A stretch of 64,000 nucleotides of DNA, from contig MU008153.1 of the NCBI GenBank assembly GCA_010909165.1, forward strand, positions 930,001-994,000, in the 5' to 3' direction. This document shows, piece after piece, positions 1 through 12,764 of this stretch (position 1 is its first letter; each line of letters opens with the position of its first letter). Position numbers and translations under genes: made by a program. This DNA is from Anthoceros angustus. Taxonomy: Eukaryota; Streptophyta; Anthocerotopsida; Anthocerotales; Anthocerotaceae. A model generated the notes under the pieces. It was given only the letters and a program-made list of their open reading frames with translations. It searched no databases and was not told the origin of the DNA.

Positions 1-2109
1 CCCTGCGCACCTCTGCAGGCGCTCGTGCCTGCTTTTTCTCGGAATACGTTTGCAGAGGTGTCAGGAGGTAAGGGTGGGTCGTTTCACACTGGCGTCGCGG
101 GAGGATTCGGGCGTTTATGGACCTTCGAGCTTTTCTGTTGGCGGGAGCGGGGAGCCCGGACCCGTGAGCGGACTGGCGGGTCGGCGGATTTGCGGACTCG
201 AGGTGAGGTGAGGTGAGGTGAAGTGCATTTGCGATCGGATCGTGGAAGGTCGCTGCGATGCGGTGTCTGCGTAAGCGCCGGGAGCTTTTCTTGAAGCAGA
301 TGCCGGTGGCCGAGTGGCGGTGTGCTAGTGTGCCTTGTGCGTCCGCCTTTGCAAAATAATTTGGTTTGCAACGCAAGGAAGACAAGGCGGATCGAGGAGC
401 ATGAAATTTCTTCGATTTGTGTAGGTGATGCTGTTGAAGATGGAGGTGGCTTGAGACAGGAGTGAGCTTCATCGTAGCGTGGCCTCCGGAAGTTGCATGT
501 GTGATGCGAGATCCGTGTTTCAGATTTCCAAACATTGGTCGTATAGAGCGTGGTGCTGGAGGGTGAGGGATAGACCATGTCATTGTTTGTACAGTAGTTG
601 TTGTGTAGGTCGGTTTTGCAGCGCCTATTATTGGTCGGACTGGTGTGCGGTGCAACTTCATCAGCTGCCTCGCATCACATTTAGATGAATCTCATTCGTT
701 TTAAGCGATCTCATCAGAGGTGCGGCCTGATTCCATGCAGATCTGGAGATCTTATAAGTTGCAGAGCAAAGAGAAATACATTCCCCAGCTTTTGCAGAAT
801 TGCAGGTTGCCTCTCGCATTGTTGACGGGGCGGTAAGTGACGGGGTGGAGGCAAGTCGTGCTGTGCGAATAAGCTGATGTCAGGGCATGTGACCTTTCTT
901 CAGCAGCTGAAGGACATGATTTTACTAATCAAGATCAACAGGCGGTCAAAGCTCAGAGGCATTTTTGGCGCGGAAACGGGCCTGGGACAGTGTGCGAGCA
1001 GGTGGATGCACGAATGTATTGGCAAAGTCCGATCTAGACTACCATGTTTTCGCCAGGGAACTCAACAAGCTCCTTCCACCGATCACCAGAGCTGCATTGT
1101 TCTGCGTGCTTCAGCTGTCGCTTTCGTCGCTTGCGAAATTTTGCAGACCGTGCGACTCCTCCGCGTCTCTAACTTCGAATCTTCCCCGTGGGGACTCCCC
1201 CTACGGAATGCAGATATCTTTCACATCATGGGATTATAACAAGTCTCACACATTGGGGCGTCTGCAGATCTGGCACGTGCTGGCCCAGGACTCATTGGAC
1301 GGCCAATTTGGATGCCACGCTTGCAACCGTGGTCGGGTGCAACGTTGGAACTGAAGTAACTATCCGAGCCTGCCTCGGTTGAATCATTTGAGTTATGTGT
1401 GAAGACTTGAAGACATGATGCGTAAAACCCTCATCCTTGTTGGTAGGTAACTCCAGTCGTGGTAGTGAAACATAGCACTACGTACATGTACTTGCTGTGT
1501 TACCCCTGGAATATTGCTTGCTTCCAATCTGGATCTCTTTCTGCAACACGGTCCCAGGGGACTGGGGGGTGCCTGTCAGGGATCTTGTTCTTTTACAGTC
1601 ACATTGTCGAATTGATATACCTGGAGGATGGTGGGTCGCACTTGCGGTCTGCAACGGCGGTCAAGAACTTGCAGATTCCTCTGTATGCACCAAGCGCCAC
1701 CATGCAGACGCGTGATACTGTGGAACGCTTGGACACTAGTACTGCCTCACCTGCAGTTGCAGTTTTCAGCACATTCAAGTGTCGGAACCTCAGCAGAAGT
1801 TGCAGTTTTCTCCACATGTCTGATAGAACTGTAGAAGAGGACAACGGGATTGAGTCCGAATTATATTACAATTTCCGTAGTCACCAACATGAGGCTACGA
1901 AGAGTGCGTCCACTGATACTGATAGGACAAGCAGCAAACAACTGTATTGCAACTGATGAGGTTTGCACCTCCTACGAAAGCTTCATATTTTTGGTCATCC
2001 ACAAGAAACAAGTCAAATCCACACATCACCCAGCTTGGCCAGTTCAAAATTCGGTGCAACGCTCCTTAGGCTGCAGAAGAAATTTCCTGTGCCTCCCCTA
2101 TGAGCCGCC
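1..2109. other. Left flank, no recognisable gene
   Basis: I see no protein family in any frame here. Open frames are short, overlap on both strands and have no coherent motif. The first 700 bases are GC-richer and contain a possible splice donor (gtaagg near 68), so this could be the leader of a transcript reading rightwards. That is only a guess. The last few hundred bases before 2110 must hold the 3' UTR of the minus-strand starch synthase gene. Confidence 0.4.
201..225. repeat. AGGTG microsatellite
   Basis: Four perfect copies of AGGTG plus one imperfect copy in direct tandem. It lies in the GC-rich, apparently non-coding left flank. No function can be read from it. Confidence 0.8.
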
Positions 2110-5100
2110 TTAGGCGTATGGAGGATCTATCATCGCCCACTCGAATACTTGTTCATACTGAACAGCTGCCCTGTCCCATGAAAAGTCTTGGGTCATGCCG
2201 CGTTTCATTATCCCTTCCCATGCTTCCTTTTCATTCCGATAGGTCCAGATTGCTAGCCAGAGAGCCTGCAGACACATTCAACCATTAGGCATCGACTAGT
2301 ACAAAGAGCTCCAATTAACACAAGGGACTGGCTGAAAGCAAAATACCCTCATCATGGCATCCTTCGTCAACGGAGAAAATGTCCATCTGAAAGAGCATCG
2401 ATCAACCAACCCACATCAGACACAGCCAACTACGTTGTGAGGGCAATCACACATCCAAATGATACAATTCACTGCTTGCATTTGCCACAAACTCTCACCC
2501 TGTGCCAGCCCCCTGACCGCTGTTGGCGACAGGGTTAAAGTCTTGTATCGTATCCTGCACAGAATGACATCAAGCATTAGCTTGGTACGAGACCTTAAGT
2601 ATGTAGTAAGTAAATAAGTAAGGAGGTGCCAGGCATAGCAGGAGTCACGAGAGCAAAAACGATTGGCAAGGTGAGGCCACCTACTCTGAGGCCACCAGTA
2701 GAGTGGGCTACAGGAACTGTGCCATATCTCATGGCATACAGCTGGTTTAGACCACAAGGCTCAAATCTTGAAGGCATCAGCAAAATGTCGCAACTGAAAA
2801 GCCATCAAGTGAATGATAAATATTCTCAATTTGACGCTCACAATTGCCACGAGAGCGAAGCTCAAAGCAGCTCATCCTCATCTGACATGAATTACCCGGC
2901 TGTGATGCGATGTGCCACAGGGACACTGAATCCTACCCACCCCCGAAACTTTTCCTTGTACTGAGATTCAGCCCAGCTCATCCAAGTCTCAACATCTCTT
3001 TCCCCGCTTCCCAGCATGACCTGTTAAACGTTGCCACCATGTCATGCCCAGTCACGACGTCAGAGCAATACTATATGCCACAAAATGACACAAAGCAATT
3101 GTTATGCTACTACATCCTAGCTAGCTAGCTATTAGTCAGCAACTGTACCATTTGGACATCATCACTCAGCAACTCTGGAAGACCTGCTTGGATAAGATCA
3201 GGACCCTTCTGGTAGTCAAGACGTCCAATGAATCCAACCTGTGAAAAAGAAGGCGTTAGTTGATTGCTTGTACAACCAGAAAGGCTTCAACATCGTGCAA
3301 CTGTGCTTTTGGTTTTCATAGTATGCTCTTAAGGAACTTGCCAGAGGGACTTCTGGACGAACTGGAAGGCCAAGTTCTTTTTGAAGAGCTGCCTTGCATT
3401 CTGCCTGCAGTTTCATAAAAAAGTACTGATGAGAATCATCCGATACAACCAGTTACTGATTTAACCTTCGATCGCAAGAGCACCAACCTTCCCAGACAAA
3501 TCTTCAACAACATACTGAGAAGCAATGTGCCTGTCAGTTGCAGGACTCCAGTCATCCACGTCAACACCATTTGTAATACCTGAGAAGCAATGTGCCTGTC
3601 AGTTGCAGGACTCCAGTCATCCACGTCAACACCATTTGTAATACGTATTCACATCTATTAGCAGTGTTCCCATCAAGTTGGATCCTTGGATGACAGATGC
3701 AATTAAGGATAGGGGATACCATTGATAACTGCATTCCGACCGCGCAGAAGAGCATCAAGGCCTTGGCCACCCTCTGCTGTGGTTATTTCCCAGGCATAAC
3801 CCTACAATCAGATGGTGCCAAACAAGCTCAGACACATCTATCTACATAACAACTCTGGCACATATACAAGTGTTGAAGGAGATATGACTTCCTACTCTAA
3901 CCCCAACAACCCCACTGGCACAATCAGGGCACCAGCAAGAACTATTCAGATCTTGATTTACCTGGCTGACTGTCAAGATGCGGTCAGCTGTCACAATAGC
4001 ACCTTTCAGGTGATTCACAGCCTCACCCTTGTCCAATGCATGTTTTCTTGCCCAGGTTGGGAAGACCCATTCCAGGGCACCATACCAATCAGGAGGTAAT
4101 CCAAGGTTTCCGTAAGTAGTCCCTGGTTCAACACCCTGCCCGAGAATGGGAGACGCCATGTCAGATATGGATGAGCCAATAGCAACCTCAGAGTGAAGAG
4201 TGTGTCTCGCAAGACAGACCAAAGCACGAACTAACCTGGTGGGCAAGGTTATGAATAGCCAGAATGGAACGAGACCCTTGATAGACGCCATGTCTCCTAT
4301 ACTTTGCCGCTACCAGGCTGCCATCCAAGATTAAAGCCAGATTTCTAAGTCAGCTACATTGGAAGGCAGTGTCGACAGAACTTTCATGCTAAGAGTCCAT
4401 CAAGAGCGAATTATCAACCAAGAAACAGTTCCTTCCAGGCATACGGTAGGTGAAGAGAAAGAGTACATACACTGGAACAAGACCAGCATGCCAGTCATTG
4501 GCAACAAATATGCACTTGTCTCCATAGGTGTAGCCCCCCAGAGGCAGGACAAGGGGAACTTCACAAGCGGCATGACACAAAAGCGTAAATCGGAACTGCG
4601 CAAAACATGAGAACAAGTCAACCACTTGCAAGGGCGACAGACACACAAAATTAATGCCCAGCCATCCGCACCAACACAGAAGAATAGTTTAGTTTGTGAC
4701 AATATACCTGATTGTCACCGAATGCACCTCGTGTATCTCCATAAGGAGTGCCAGGTCTGTGGTATGATGGATGATCCACAAACACCTGGAGGAAAGCAAG
4801 TCTCAGAGGTGGCACCCAAGGCTAACTCGGGAACCAAGCAGGAAGCAAGACAAATCCCCGATAGCAATAGGAGTGCAGATTAGTAGTTCAGCTCATTGCA
4901 TACACTTTAAGGAAGTTTACTTACCCAATCCACACCACCCCTGTACTCATGAAAGAAGGCTACTTCGTGCTCTCCACCAAAACACTTTACTTTTATTCGA
5001 CACTGACAATCAAAAGCTCCAGCATACTTGTCATCTGTCACTCCGTTCATGTAGCGAGGAGATACCACCATCACTCTGTGCCCTCTTTCCGCCAGGGCAA

Positions 5101-6019
5101 GAGGCAAAGAACCACAAACATCTCCCAACCCTCCTGTCTTTGAATAAGGAGCCACTTCTGACGAGACAAACACAATGTTGAAAGGATTCTTGGTTTTCCT
5201 ATTGCCATCTTCCAGATCACTTCGGGCAAGCTTTGTGCCTTGCAACCCATCATATTCAGTTCCTGGTTCATCTGCTGTGGGTGCTGCAAGCGGATTCTCA
5301 AGGTCAGTGACCACGTCGTATGGTGTAAAAAACCTTGCAGCATCAGCACCAAACAGATGCAAACTTGAGATGGTGTTGCAACATGTACCTCTTGGAAACG
5401 TAGCAGCCATGCCGATAACAGGAGCGGTGGCTCCATCTGCTCCTGCTGATGGGGCCAGGATATTTGCCCGGGGGCGATTCACATCCACTGCCGAATCTCT
5501 GCGCAACAGGCCAGCCTCTGCTGATTCAGCACTGGATTCAGAAATGATTCGTCGCAACTCTGCATTCTCAGCCTCTATCTTTTTTATTTCCAGTTCAATG
5601 TCATCCGGGTCGTTGGAAACAAGGACATAGTTGGCAGGATAGTCATCGTCAACAATAAGACTGTTTTGACTATCCGCCTCAGGGACAGCTGTGGATGTGG
5701 ATCCTGAGCCACTCAATCCCAAATCTGTAGTTGCAAGGGCATCAGCTGTGAAATAAATCCAATCATCTGCAGTAGCTCGCGAAGGAGAAGCAGAAGCATT
5801 GGTGTCGGTATGTCGTCTCGACCTAATTGCGAAAGAAGTGCCGAACATGCTCCGCGAGGCCCATGACAGCGATGCGGCAGGAGAGTGGACATTCACCACA
5901 CTGCATAATCCGTCAGAAACCAAACGCCTCGTCTTCTTGCTCCTCCTGCCCCCTGTGGTGTGGCTGGCCAGGACAGCAGAACTCCCGAGCTGCACTGCTG
6001 CCATGGCCACCTCCATCAT
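2110..6019 (-). CDS. SS1: Starch synthase I, chloroplastic (14 exons)
   Basis: Transfers glucose from ADP-glucose to the non-reducing end of alpha-1,4-glucan chains in plastid starch granules (GT5 family). Exons, in minus-strand order: 6019-4925, 4785-4708, 4595-4471, 4317-4236, 4135-3962, 3801-3720, 3579-3488, 3404-3342, 3238-3149, 3020-2896, 2793-2685, 2554-2499, 2386-2347, 2265-2110. All junctions keep phase and give 788 residues. Visible landmarks are the ADP-glucose motif KTGGLGDV near residue 294, [10 protein letters not shown], the HNLAHQGVEP block, [24 protein letters not shown], and the second glycine-rich motif STGGLRD near residue 700. The order and wording match SSI rather than SSIII/IV. 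The first 278 residues are a plastid-targeting region and linker with a short coiled coil (about residues 130-160), longer than in cereal SSI. I took ATG 6019; a second ATG follows directly. Intron 8 looks like GC-AG. Exon 7 lies in a 65-bp tandem duplication. Confidence 0.93.
3515..3644. repeat. Exact 65-bp tandem duplication in starch synthase I exon 7
   Basis: Bases 3515-3579 and 3580-3644 are identical. The unit is the 5' part of exon 7 (coding [21 protein letters not shown] or most of it). Since 65 is not a multiple of three, keeping both copies in the mRNA would shift the frame. Only the inner copy (3515-3579) can be joined in frame, using the AG at the end of the outer copy as its acceptor. 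Confidence 0.95.
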
Positions 6020-7690
6020 CAACGCCCAGCACCCCTGAGCGCTCCTGCTATCTGGAACTCAAACTACAGATTCTGCGCAACCCATCTGCACCAACATATG
6101 AGTCAGCAACATGAGAATACTGTAATGTAGGGCCTTCCAACACTAGAACAGTGTCCAAAAGCCTTCCAAAATGAGATCTTTGCAAGCCTTTCAGCATGAG
6201 AATACTGTGGACCTTTCGACATGACACACTGTAAGCCCCTCAGCATCCAAATACAGTAAAGCCTCTTTCAGTAATTCAGCATGCCCCTTTCAGTAAAGCC
6301 TCTTTCAGTAATTCAGCACGCAAATACTATCAGCCCCTCAGCAAGAAAAATACTGTAAACCTTTCAACGGGAGAATGCTGCAAGAAAAATACTGCAAGTT
6401 TTTCAGCACGCACATTGTACAAGCTATTTCTGCAACCAAACTGTACGACCAGAACAATACCAAACATCAGCTTCCAAAGATGGAGTCGGAAAAAACAAAC
6501 CTGCCGACAACCAACAAAATCACTTTGCACAACGACACATGATACGAAAGCTCAAATGACGGTGACCGAATTCCTTCATCTAGCCACTGCCCACCGAGCT
6601 TCGACAAGTTGTGAACAGGCGGAAGAAGCCATGCAAAGCCATACTAGTGGATCCAGCCCGCTAACGCCCACATGCACGCCCACAAACCCAAAGAAAAGGA
6701 GACTTGAAGAAAACGCTCAGAATTCGCCACCGCACCTCCAGCACCAGGTGCGACAGCTGGCAGGCTGTGGAGCTAAGACCAGAATTTTCTGCCAGCAGGA
6801 AAGGCTGTGACTTTGCTGCCAAACGCGGGAAATTGCAAGGAATTCGGAGACTCAAAGTGCGAATAGCGAGTCCGAACCAGCTGCTTCCTACAGCGAGCCG
6901 CATTACCTGAACAGTGGGCGATGCCCACCGGAGAAGAACCTTCCCAGAACCTTCCGAGTGGGCACAGCAGGCGGCAAGAGCGATGCCGGACGTGAAAGGA
7001 CAAGAGGAAGAAGAGAAATTGGCGGTGGTTTCAGGCCGCGGCCGCGGCGTCGCAATGCAATGGGTGATGGGCAGAAGAGCAGGTTGACGTAATGGACAGG
7101 ATCGCACGGTGCCAGAGAGGAGGGAGGAGAGGTGGCAGCGAGCCAGGGGCCGAGAAGATGTGTGGGTCCGCCCCACGTCTTTTGTGGCCGGTAGATTCGG
7201 ACTGCCGACAGCCGGTCACACCGACCAGTCACTCCGGTGGCGAAAATTCCGTTCATCATGAGAGTCGGCTAGAATATGGCTATGCATGCCGCCAAGAGGT
7301 TTCCTTTCGGAATCCAAGACTAGTATGGTAGATTGTAGTACAGCACCCTCCGGTGCAGATGTGACTGTTTCCCGAACCCACGACCGACACTTGCAGTCGA
7401 CCAATATCGAGGGACCTCAAGATGCGCTAACAGATGCAGGACTGAGAAAATTTACCGGCTTCGAGAGAGGAGGATTAATATACACCGCGCCTATCGGGGC
7501 CACCTGAAACCAACCTGTGTGGGTTTCCGTCCTACTTGCCGCGTCCAGCGCCAATGTGGCAGAGGGGGTCCTGCTCCTGTTCCATCGGTTACTCATAGGC
7601 CGGCTGCTGCAATGTCTGACATAAAACGACATTGCTGGGTCCGCGCCTTGTGAAAAATACAACGGACAGATGTTGCCCGCGGAATTGTTC
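6020..7690. other. Intergenic: starch synthase I upstream region and DDT-gene 3' flank
   Basis: Lies between the start of starch synthase I and the stop of the next minus-strand gene. It must hold the promoter and 5' UTR of the former and the 3' UTR of the latter. The part at 6.65-7.25 kb is GC-rich and has overlapping open frames on both strands without recognisable domains. I read these as chance frames. Confidence 0.5.
6105..6420. repeat. Degenerate short-repeat tract upstream of starch synthase I
   Basis: About a dozen imperfect copies of a unit resembling CTTTCAGCA followed by GAGAATACTGTAA, roughly 22-30 bp each. Variants such as CTCTTTCAGTAATTCAGCA occur twice exactly (near 6260 and 6300). 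The tract begins about 85 bp upstream of the start codon of the minus-strand gene, so it probably lies in its leader or core promoter. Confidence 0.7.
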
Positions 7691-10600
7691 TTAGGGGCTG
7701 CCTCTTCCTCCTGTCCCATTTTGCAAACCACTTGGCATCGAGTCGAGACGATCTACTCTCCTGCCGTCACTGCCTACATCCCTTCTCAAAGCCTCGGCTG
7801 GAGGGGGCCGGTGGAGCCTGAGCCGCAACTTTGTGCTACCACTGTTGGGTCCATCGTCCATGGAGTAGCCATTCAGACCGGCCTGATTGAGACTTAAGGA
7901 CTCAGGACGATGGTCGTAGGAATGCTCAGCGTTGCTGCCTCGTCCATTCATGCCTGGCCTTGGTAGTACCATGTCCCCTCCGCCTTCATATTCCCTGGAT
8001 GATGGGTCCTCTTCCTCATCCGCAGACAGCTCTGATCCAGCACTAAGCTCCCCTTGAGATTCATCAGCCCCCCTATCTTCAGCTTCCTTGTCATCATCGG
8101 GGTAACCCCTATCTACCCTGTAGTTCCCCTCAGCTTCTTCATCTACCTCTTCCATCTCACTATCGAACTGCTCATGGCGATCTGCACCACGACTCAACCT
8201 CGTACTTCGCCTTAAACCCCAATTCGATGCCTTTTCAGCTTCAACTTGAGATTTTGCTCTTTTGCCTCCACGTCGACGGTCTTCATACCCGCTGCTCTCA
8301 TGTCCAGAATCAACGTAATCACTATCGGCATTGGCTCCAACCTCATCCTCTGGATCAAATTCATCCTCCTCAATCCTGTATTCATAATCTCTTTCAGAAC
8401 TAGGCTCTCTCCTCTGTCTTCTCCTTTGCAAGTAGTCCTCCTTAAATACAGCTTCTCCTACAATTTCCTCATCGCTCAATGCCTCACCGTCAGCACTATC
8501 AACATATTCATTGTCTGGATATCTCTGCGTAGGACGAGGTTGCCTCCCACTGCATACACCCACAAATTTCTCCTGGTGTAAAAAGCGATGGCAAGACCTA
8601 GATATTGAGCAAAAAGATCTGCAAACTGTGACATGGATGACCTGCGTAGAGATACAGCGTATGACTGATCCATGTCAGGAACCGCAGCCTCCTCATGTCC
8701 ACCCTCATTCCCACCACTGAAGCCTCTCAGTCGTTGGAGATATTCAGGTCTACCATTTGCTCCATTAGACCTTGCATCCTGATTCCGCAAATCTCGTCTG
8801 CTAGCTGGTGGCTCTGGTGAAGGATTCTTCTTCCTGTCCATGGACCAAAAGATTAATAAGCGCCATTCGACGTAATTGTGAATCTTAACTTCCACCCTCC
8901 AATCAACTGACACAGGACCATTTTCTGGTACCGAACAGAAAACACACCAAAGAAGTCATCCTCATCATTATAGCAACTTACTTTGTAAATTTGATTGCCT
9001 CTGATATAGAACGGTCATAGTCGTCTGCGCACAAAAGGAGCCCATGAGACAAGAGCGACCAATAAAAACAAAAGCCCTTGCAAACATAATGCTGATAAAA
9101 GAAATGGCCACTACAATTCCATGAGAAGGAACAGGATATCGCTATGTGTATAACTCGTACCAAATGTGTAGGTCACTGGTTTCCTATCTCTTCGAGAGCG
9201 TCCACCAGCTAACCCATTTGCAGTCATGCAGCTCTCCAAAAGCATGGCTTGCCTTGCCTGCTTCTTAAGAGCCCTTTCCTTTTTCTGGTTCCAGAATCAT
9301 AATCAGAATTACCTCCTCCATCTCATTCAAAAAGTTCAAAACCAATTACAGGGAAGATGGTCAAGCTGGTACATTCACTTACCTTGTGAAGTTCCTCAAT
9401 GAATGGCATAACATCTGTGTTTATCTTCCTCCCCAAATTCACTTCAGCCTTGTTCCTGCTAGCGCAGAGCCTTTCCTGCCAGATCATTACATAATGATGC
9501 AATGCTTGTGCAACAACTGCGACCAAAAATTGGAAGTCACATCCGGTGCAAAGATCAGTTACCACGACATCCTGGAATTCTGTGAAGTTTGTAGCCACCG
9601 TTTCCCACTGCCCTGATCCTGGTGGGGGGACTGAACGGCCCTTCACTTGTCCCTTTGACTTGGTTTTTGGTTCTATCCGAGGCAGCTCTCTGTACAGCCT
9701 TTGTCCTAGCACCATATCCTCTTCATACCTAAGGAATTTTAAGCTTAACGAGAATTAGTTTTGAAGAAAACCCCAATGTAGCTGGACAATGCACAGTGCT
9801 GCAGTTTTGTTGGTTTTCAAATCACCACCGCAACAAAAACTAACCAGTAGGTTGTACCAAAAATGTCTCCAAGTGGTTCCTTACGAAAAACAGGATGTCG
9901 ATCCTTCATGGACGCATCAATATAGCCACGCAGGTCATCTTGCTGCATGAGAACAGGGAGATTAACTAAGAAATTGCCAGAAGACACATAGGAAACCACA
10001 ACCACCAGTAGCTGAGAAAAGGAGGACCTACATCAAGTCTTATTTCACAGAGTGCCTTCAAGATTTGAAGGCGCATTCCAGGTTCAAATCCTTTGTAGAC
10101 TTCAATCTCCTGTCTGCCATCAGGCAAGGATACATCAGTTACCAAAGGCAACTCGTAGTCAAGCACCTCCCAGAGTCTGACAACAAAGTCTCAAAGGATG
10201 TGCGCTGCATCAAAGGATGTCAAGAAAATGGATGCACATACCCATGGTTCGCAACCAGAGGGCAAGGTCCATCTCCTACCTGCAAAGAGAACAAGGACCT
10301 ATGCTTATCTTGTTCACCAAAAGCAGATAACGCTGAGCAACACAGGCACGCCTCATAAGCAAAGGCAAGAAAACCTCAGAGTCCTCATGACATGCTAAGC
10401 TTGGAGTATTGGAGAAGTCTGGAATTTCATTACCTTATGCCACCAGTCCTTCAACTTCTTGCAAAGAACAGTCACCCACGTGTCCCGAGTTAGTGCAATT
10501 CTAGCAGCTGGAGGAATTGCCTGCAGGAAGGATGGAGCAGCAGCATGACACAACGCTGATCAGCAAGCCTCTCAAGAATCTCCAAAACACCAACATCTGC

Positions 10601-11348
10601 TCCACATGCCAATGAATTGATCCTGAACATTGAGGCTTCTCAATGCTGAGGTGCTTGAAGAACGGCAAACAGGTCACTGGCAAGAGAAGCTAGGCCCAAA
10701 CGACACGTGGGGGCTAATGTCATGCTCCAGGACCAATAGATAAGGAACAAGTGCCGCGCACCTTCAGCAGAGCCAAATGAATATCGTCCAGTCTGCTGTT
10801 CGGCACCAGCAGCGCAGACTCGAGGTCCTCACCAGTAAACTCATACTCAAATCCAAGTAGAGGACGAAAACACTGCAGTCGAATCAACCATGAGCCCATC
10901 CATCAGCATAGACATGCAAGTATTAGATCACCATTCCGACACGGCAGGCAGATAACCTGCCTATTGCTCTTGACAGAAAAAAAGCAGAAAATTGGACTCC
11001 CAGAAGCTCACAGCTGAACAAGGCAGCTGCGGTGGACAGAACGGACACGGCGGGAAGGGAGGAAAGACGTACACTGAAGAAGTCTATAACAGACGCAAGC
11101 TCCCACATGTTCCGTAGCTGCCAGCGATCATTTTGACCTGGCAAGGGAGGAGTCAAAACGAGCTCAACGGGAGGCTCATATTCCGCAGGTTTCTTCTTCG
11201 TAGCCGTGCTCCTAGGGGGAGGGGCAGGTGCAGGCGGGGCTAATCTTGCTGCGGTACGCGCAGTGCAAGCCCGGGTCGGTCGCCTCCGTGGATGCTCGTC
11301 CTGCGGTGGCTCCTCATGAAAGTAGGCCATCGGACCATCATCTGCCAT
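7691..11348 (-). CDS. DDR4: DDT-domain chromatin protein, DDR4-like (12 exons)
   Basis: Plant DDT-domain proteins act in the nucleus; several are partners of ISWI-type remodelling complexes. Exons: 11348-11073, 10872-10762, 10520-10434, 10279-10242, 10176-10032, 9942-9845, 9728-9563, 9475-9383, 9284-9161, 9024-8982, 8833-8642, 8549-7691. All phases agree and give 743 residues. The DDT domain spans about residues 70-135 (WQLRNMWELASVIDFF, FRPLLGFEYEF, LESALLVPN). After it come ALTRDTWVTVL, the ILKALCEIRLDVQDDLRGYID segment, a lysine/arginine-rich helix (KKERALKKQARQAMLL), and a TFDDYDRSISEAIKFTK block resembling the C-terminal part of Arabidopsis DDR4. Exon 12 encodes a long acidic, disordered tail (about residues 458-743). 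Residues 1-60 are proline- and arginine-rich. The symbol is assigned by recalled similarity; the exact biochemical role is not shown by the sequence. Confidence 0.85.
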
Positions 11349-12700
11349 GACTCACGACTCCTGGAGAAACGACGTCCCCTCTTCCATGAACCAGCTGCAA
11401 CTACAGCTCCGTGCGATCCAGACACGCGCGTCCCGGTTTAGGTCACACGGCCTAGCACTGTGAAGACTAAAAACATCCTATACTAATCCAAATACCCTAC
11501 CCTGGACAAAGAATTGCACCCGGAGACACCATCTCAGCACGCGGAATGCACCGCAACGGCCACGCGCATTGCATCCATTCTCACCGGCCTCATCCAGCTA
11601 CAGCGATTCCCGTCGCATGCCTCTCCAAGCCTCTCTAAACCAATCCAAGACCCGGCGCATCAGCTCGATATCTGCACCAAAGAGAACCTCCTTTCTCCAC
11701 TAAAATCCACCGTGAGCTCCCTCCCGCAGCTGAGCTGGACCTTGCCAAGCTCCGGACGCTCAAGACTCCCCTGCCTGCAACAACATCCTTCCTTCTCCAA
11801 TCCGAACAACCAACTCCTGCTGCCGAATTCCGCTTCCGTCACAGCAAAGAAGCTACGGACTCAACTGCAGAGGCCGGATCTGCGGCCGGCCATCCCGCAC
11901 AAACCCTGGCCACCAGCCTTCGAGCATGCACCTGCGTCAGCCTCCAAGACACGAGCAGCCGCTCCAGCTCCCGCAGGCAGGGGCAGGAGCAGGCGCAGGG
12001 GGCGAGGCTCCGGGGATCCGACGCCGGCAACCTGGCCGATCTCCGGGGCTCGAATGCCGGGGCGGCAAGAAGGCAATTGGCGTGCGGTGAGCGGGCGTAG
12101 CTGCAGCAGCAGCGCAAAGGCACATGCGCGGGAAAGGCAGAAGCCGCCGGTGGCGCCACGGGACAGGCGGACAGGTCAGGCGAGTATGTATCTCACGTCA
12201 AGCCATGCCCGGACCAGGCAAAGGTGAGAGACAAAGGCAGTATAGCTTTAGAGCCCAGAGGCAGGCAGGACATGGGAATGAAGCTCCCGTAAACGGGGTT
12301 TTTGCCTGCGCTTTTAGGGTTTTGCCGCGGCTGCCACGATCTAGAGCTCCGTACGGTCGCCCCGTTAACTTTCCCGCCGCCTACTTTAATACGAATCACT
12401 GCCCAACTTATCCGGTATCAGTATCAAACATCTCTCCCCGGTACTTAGCCTAGAAGTAGCGAGTACTTAATAAAAAATTAAAAGGGGTTCAGGCCCTCTT
12501 TTCCTAAAACGATTCGGTCCCTCTACATTTTCCCTCCTGTTTAATTAGATATTTAAAAAGAAAAATTATCCATATCTCCATTTAACCGAACGAAACACGC
12601 AACGAATTGGAAAAAGGAAGACTTATAGAAAATATCTCATTACCCCCACGGTAAGAGATCCAAACCGTCTTCCTATTGCATTTTTGTTCCACATCTTTTT
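11349..12700. other. Promoter side of the DDT gene; no gene recognised
   Basis: GC-rich to about 12.4 kb, then abruptly AT-rich. A long plus-strand frame at 11514-12227 has low-complexity, compositionally biased sequence (Pro, Ser, Arg) with no domain and is mirrored by open frames on the other strand, so I do not call it. The region probably contains the promoter and 5' UTR of the minus-strand DDT gene. Confidence 0.45.
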
Positions 12701-12764
12701 ATGTTTTTATAGTCTCCACTTTTATTCGGTTTTCTTTAATGCACTTAGTGCATAATTTGACTTC

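Noticed and set aside
84-578. 164-codon minus-strand frame at the left end
   Set aside because: No family resemblance and low-complexity composition, with a microsatellite inside it.
6661-7176. 171-codon minus-strand frame between starch synthase I and the DDT gene
   Set aside because: GC-rich chance frame; no splice-consistent link to either neighbour and no motif.
11514-12227. 237-codon open frame on the plus strand upstream of the DDT gene
   Set aside because: Biased Pro/Ser/Arg composition, overlapping open frames on the other strand, no domain; fits GC-rich promoter DNA better than a gene.
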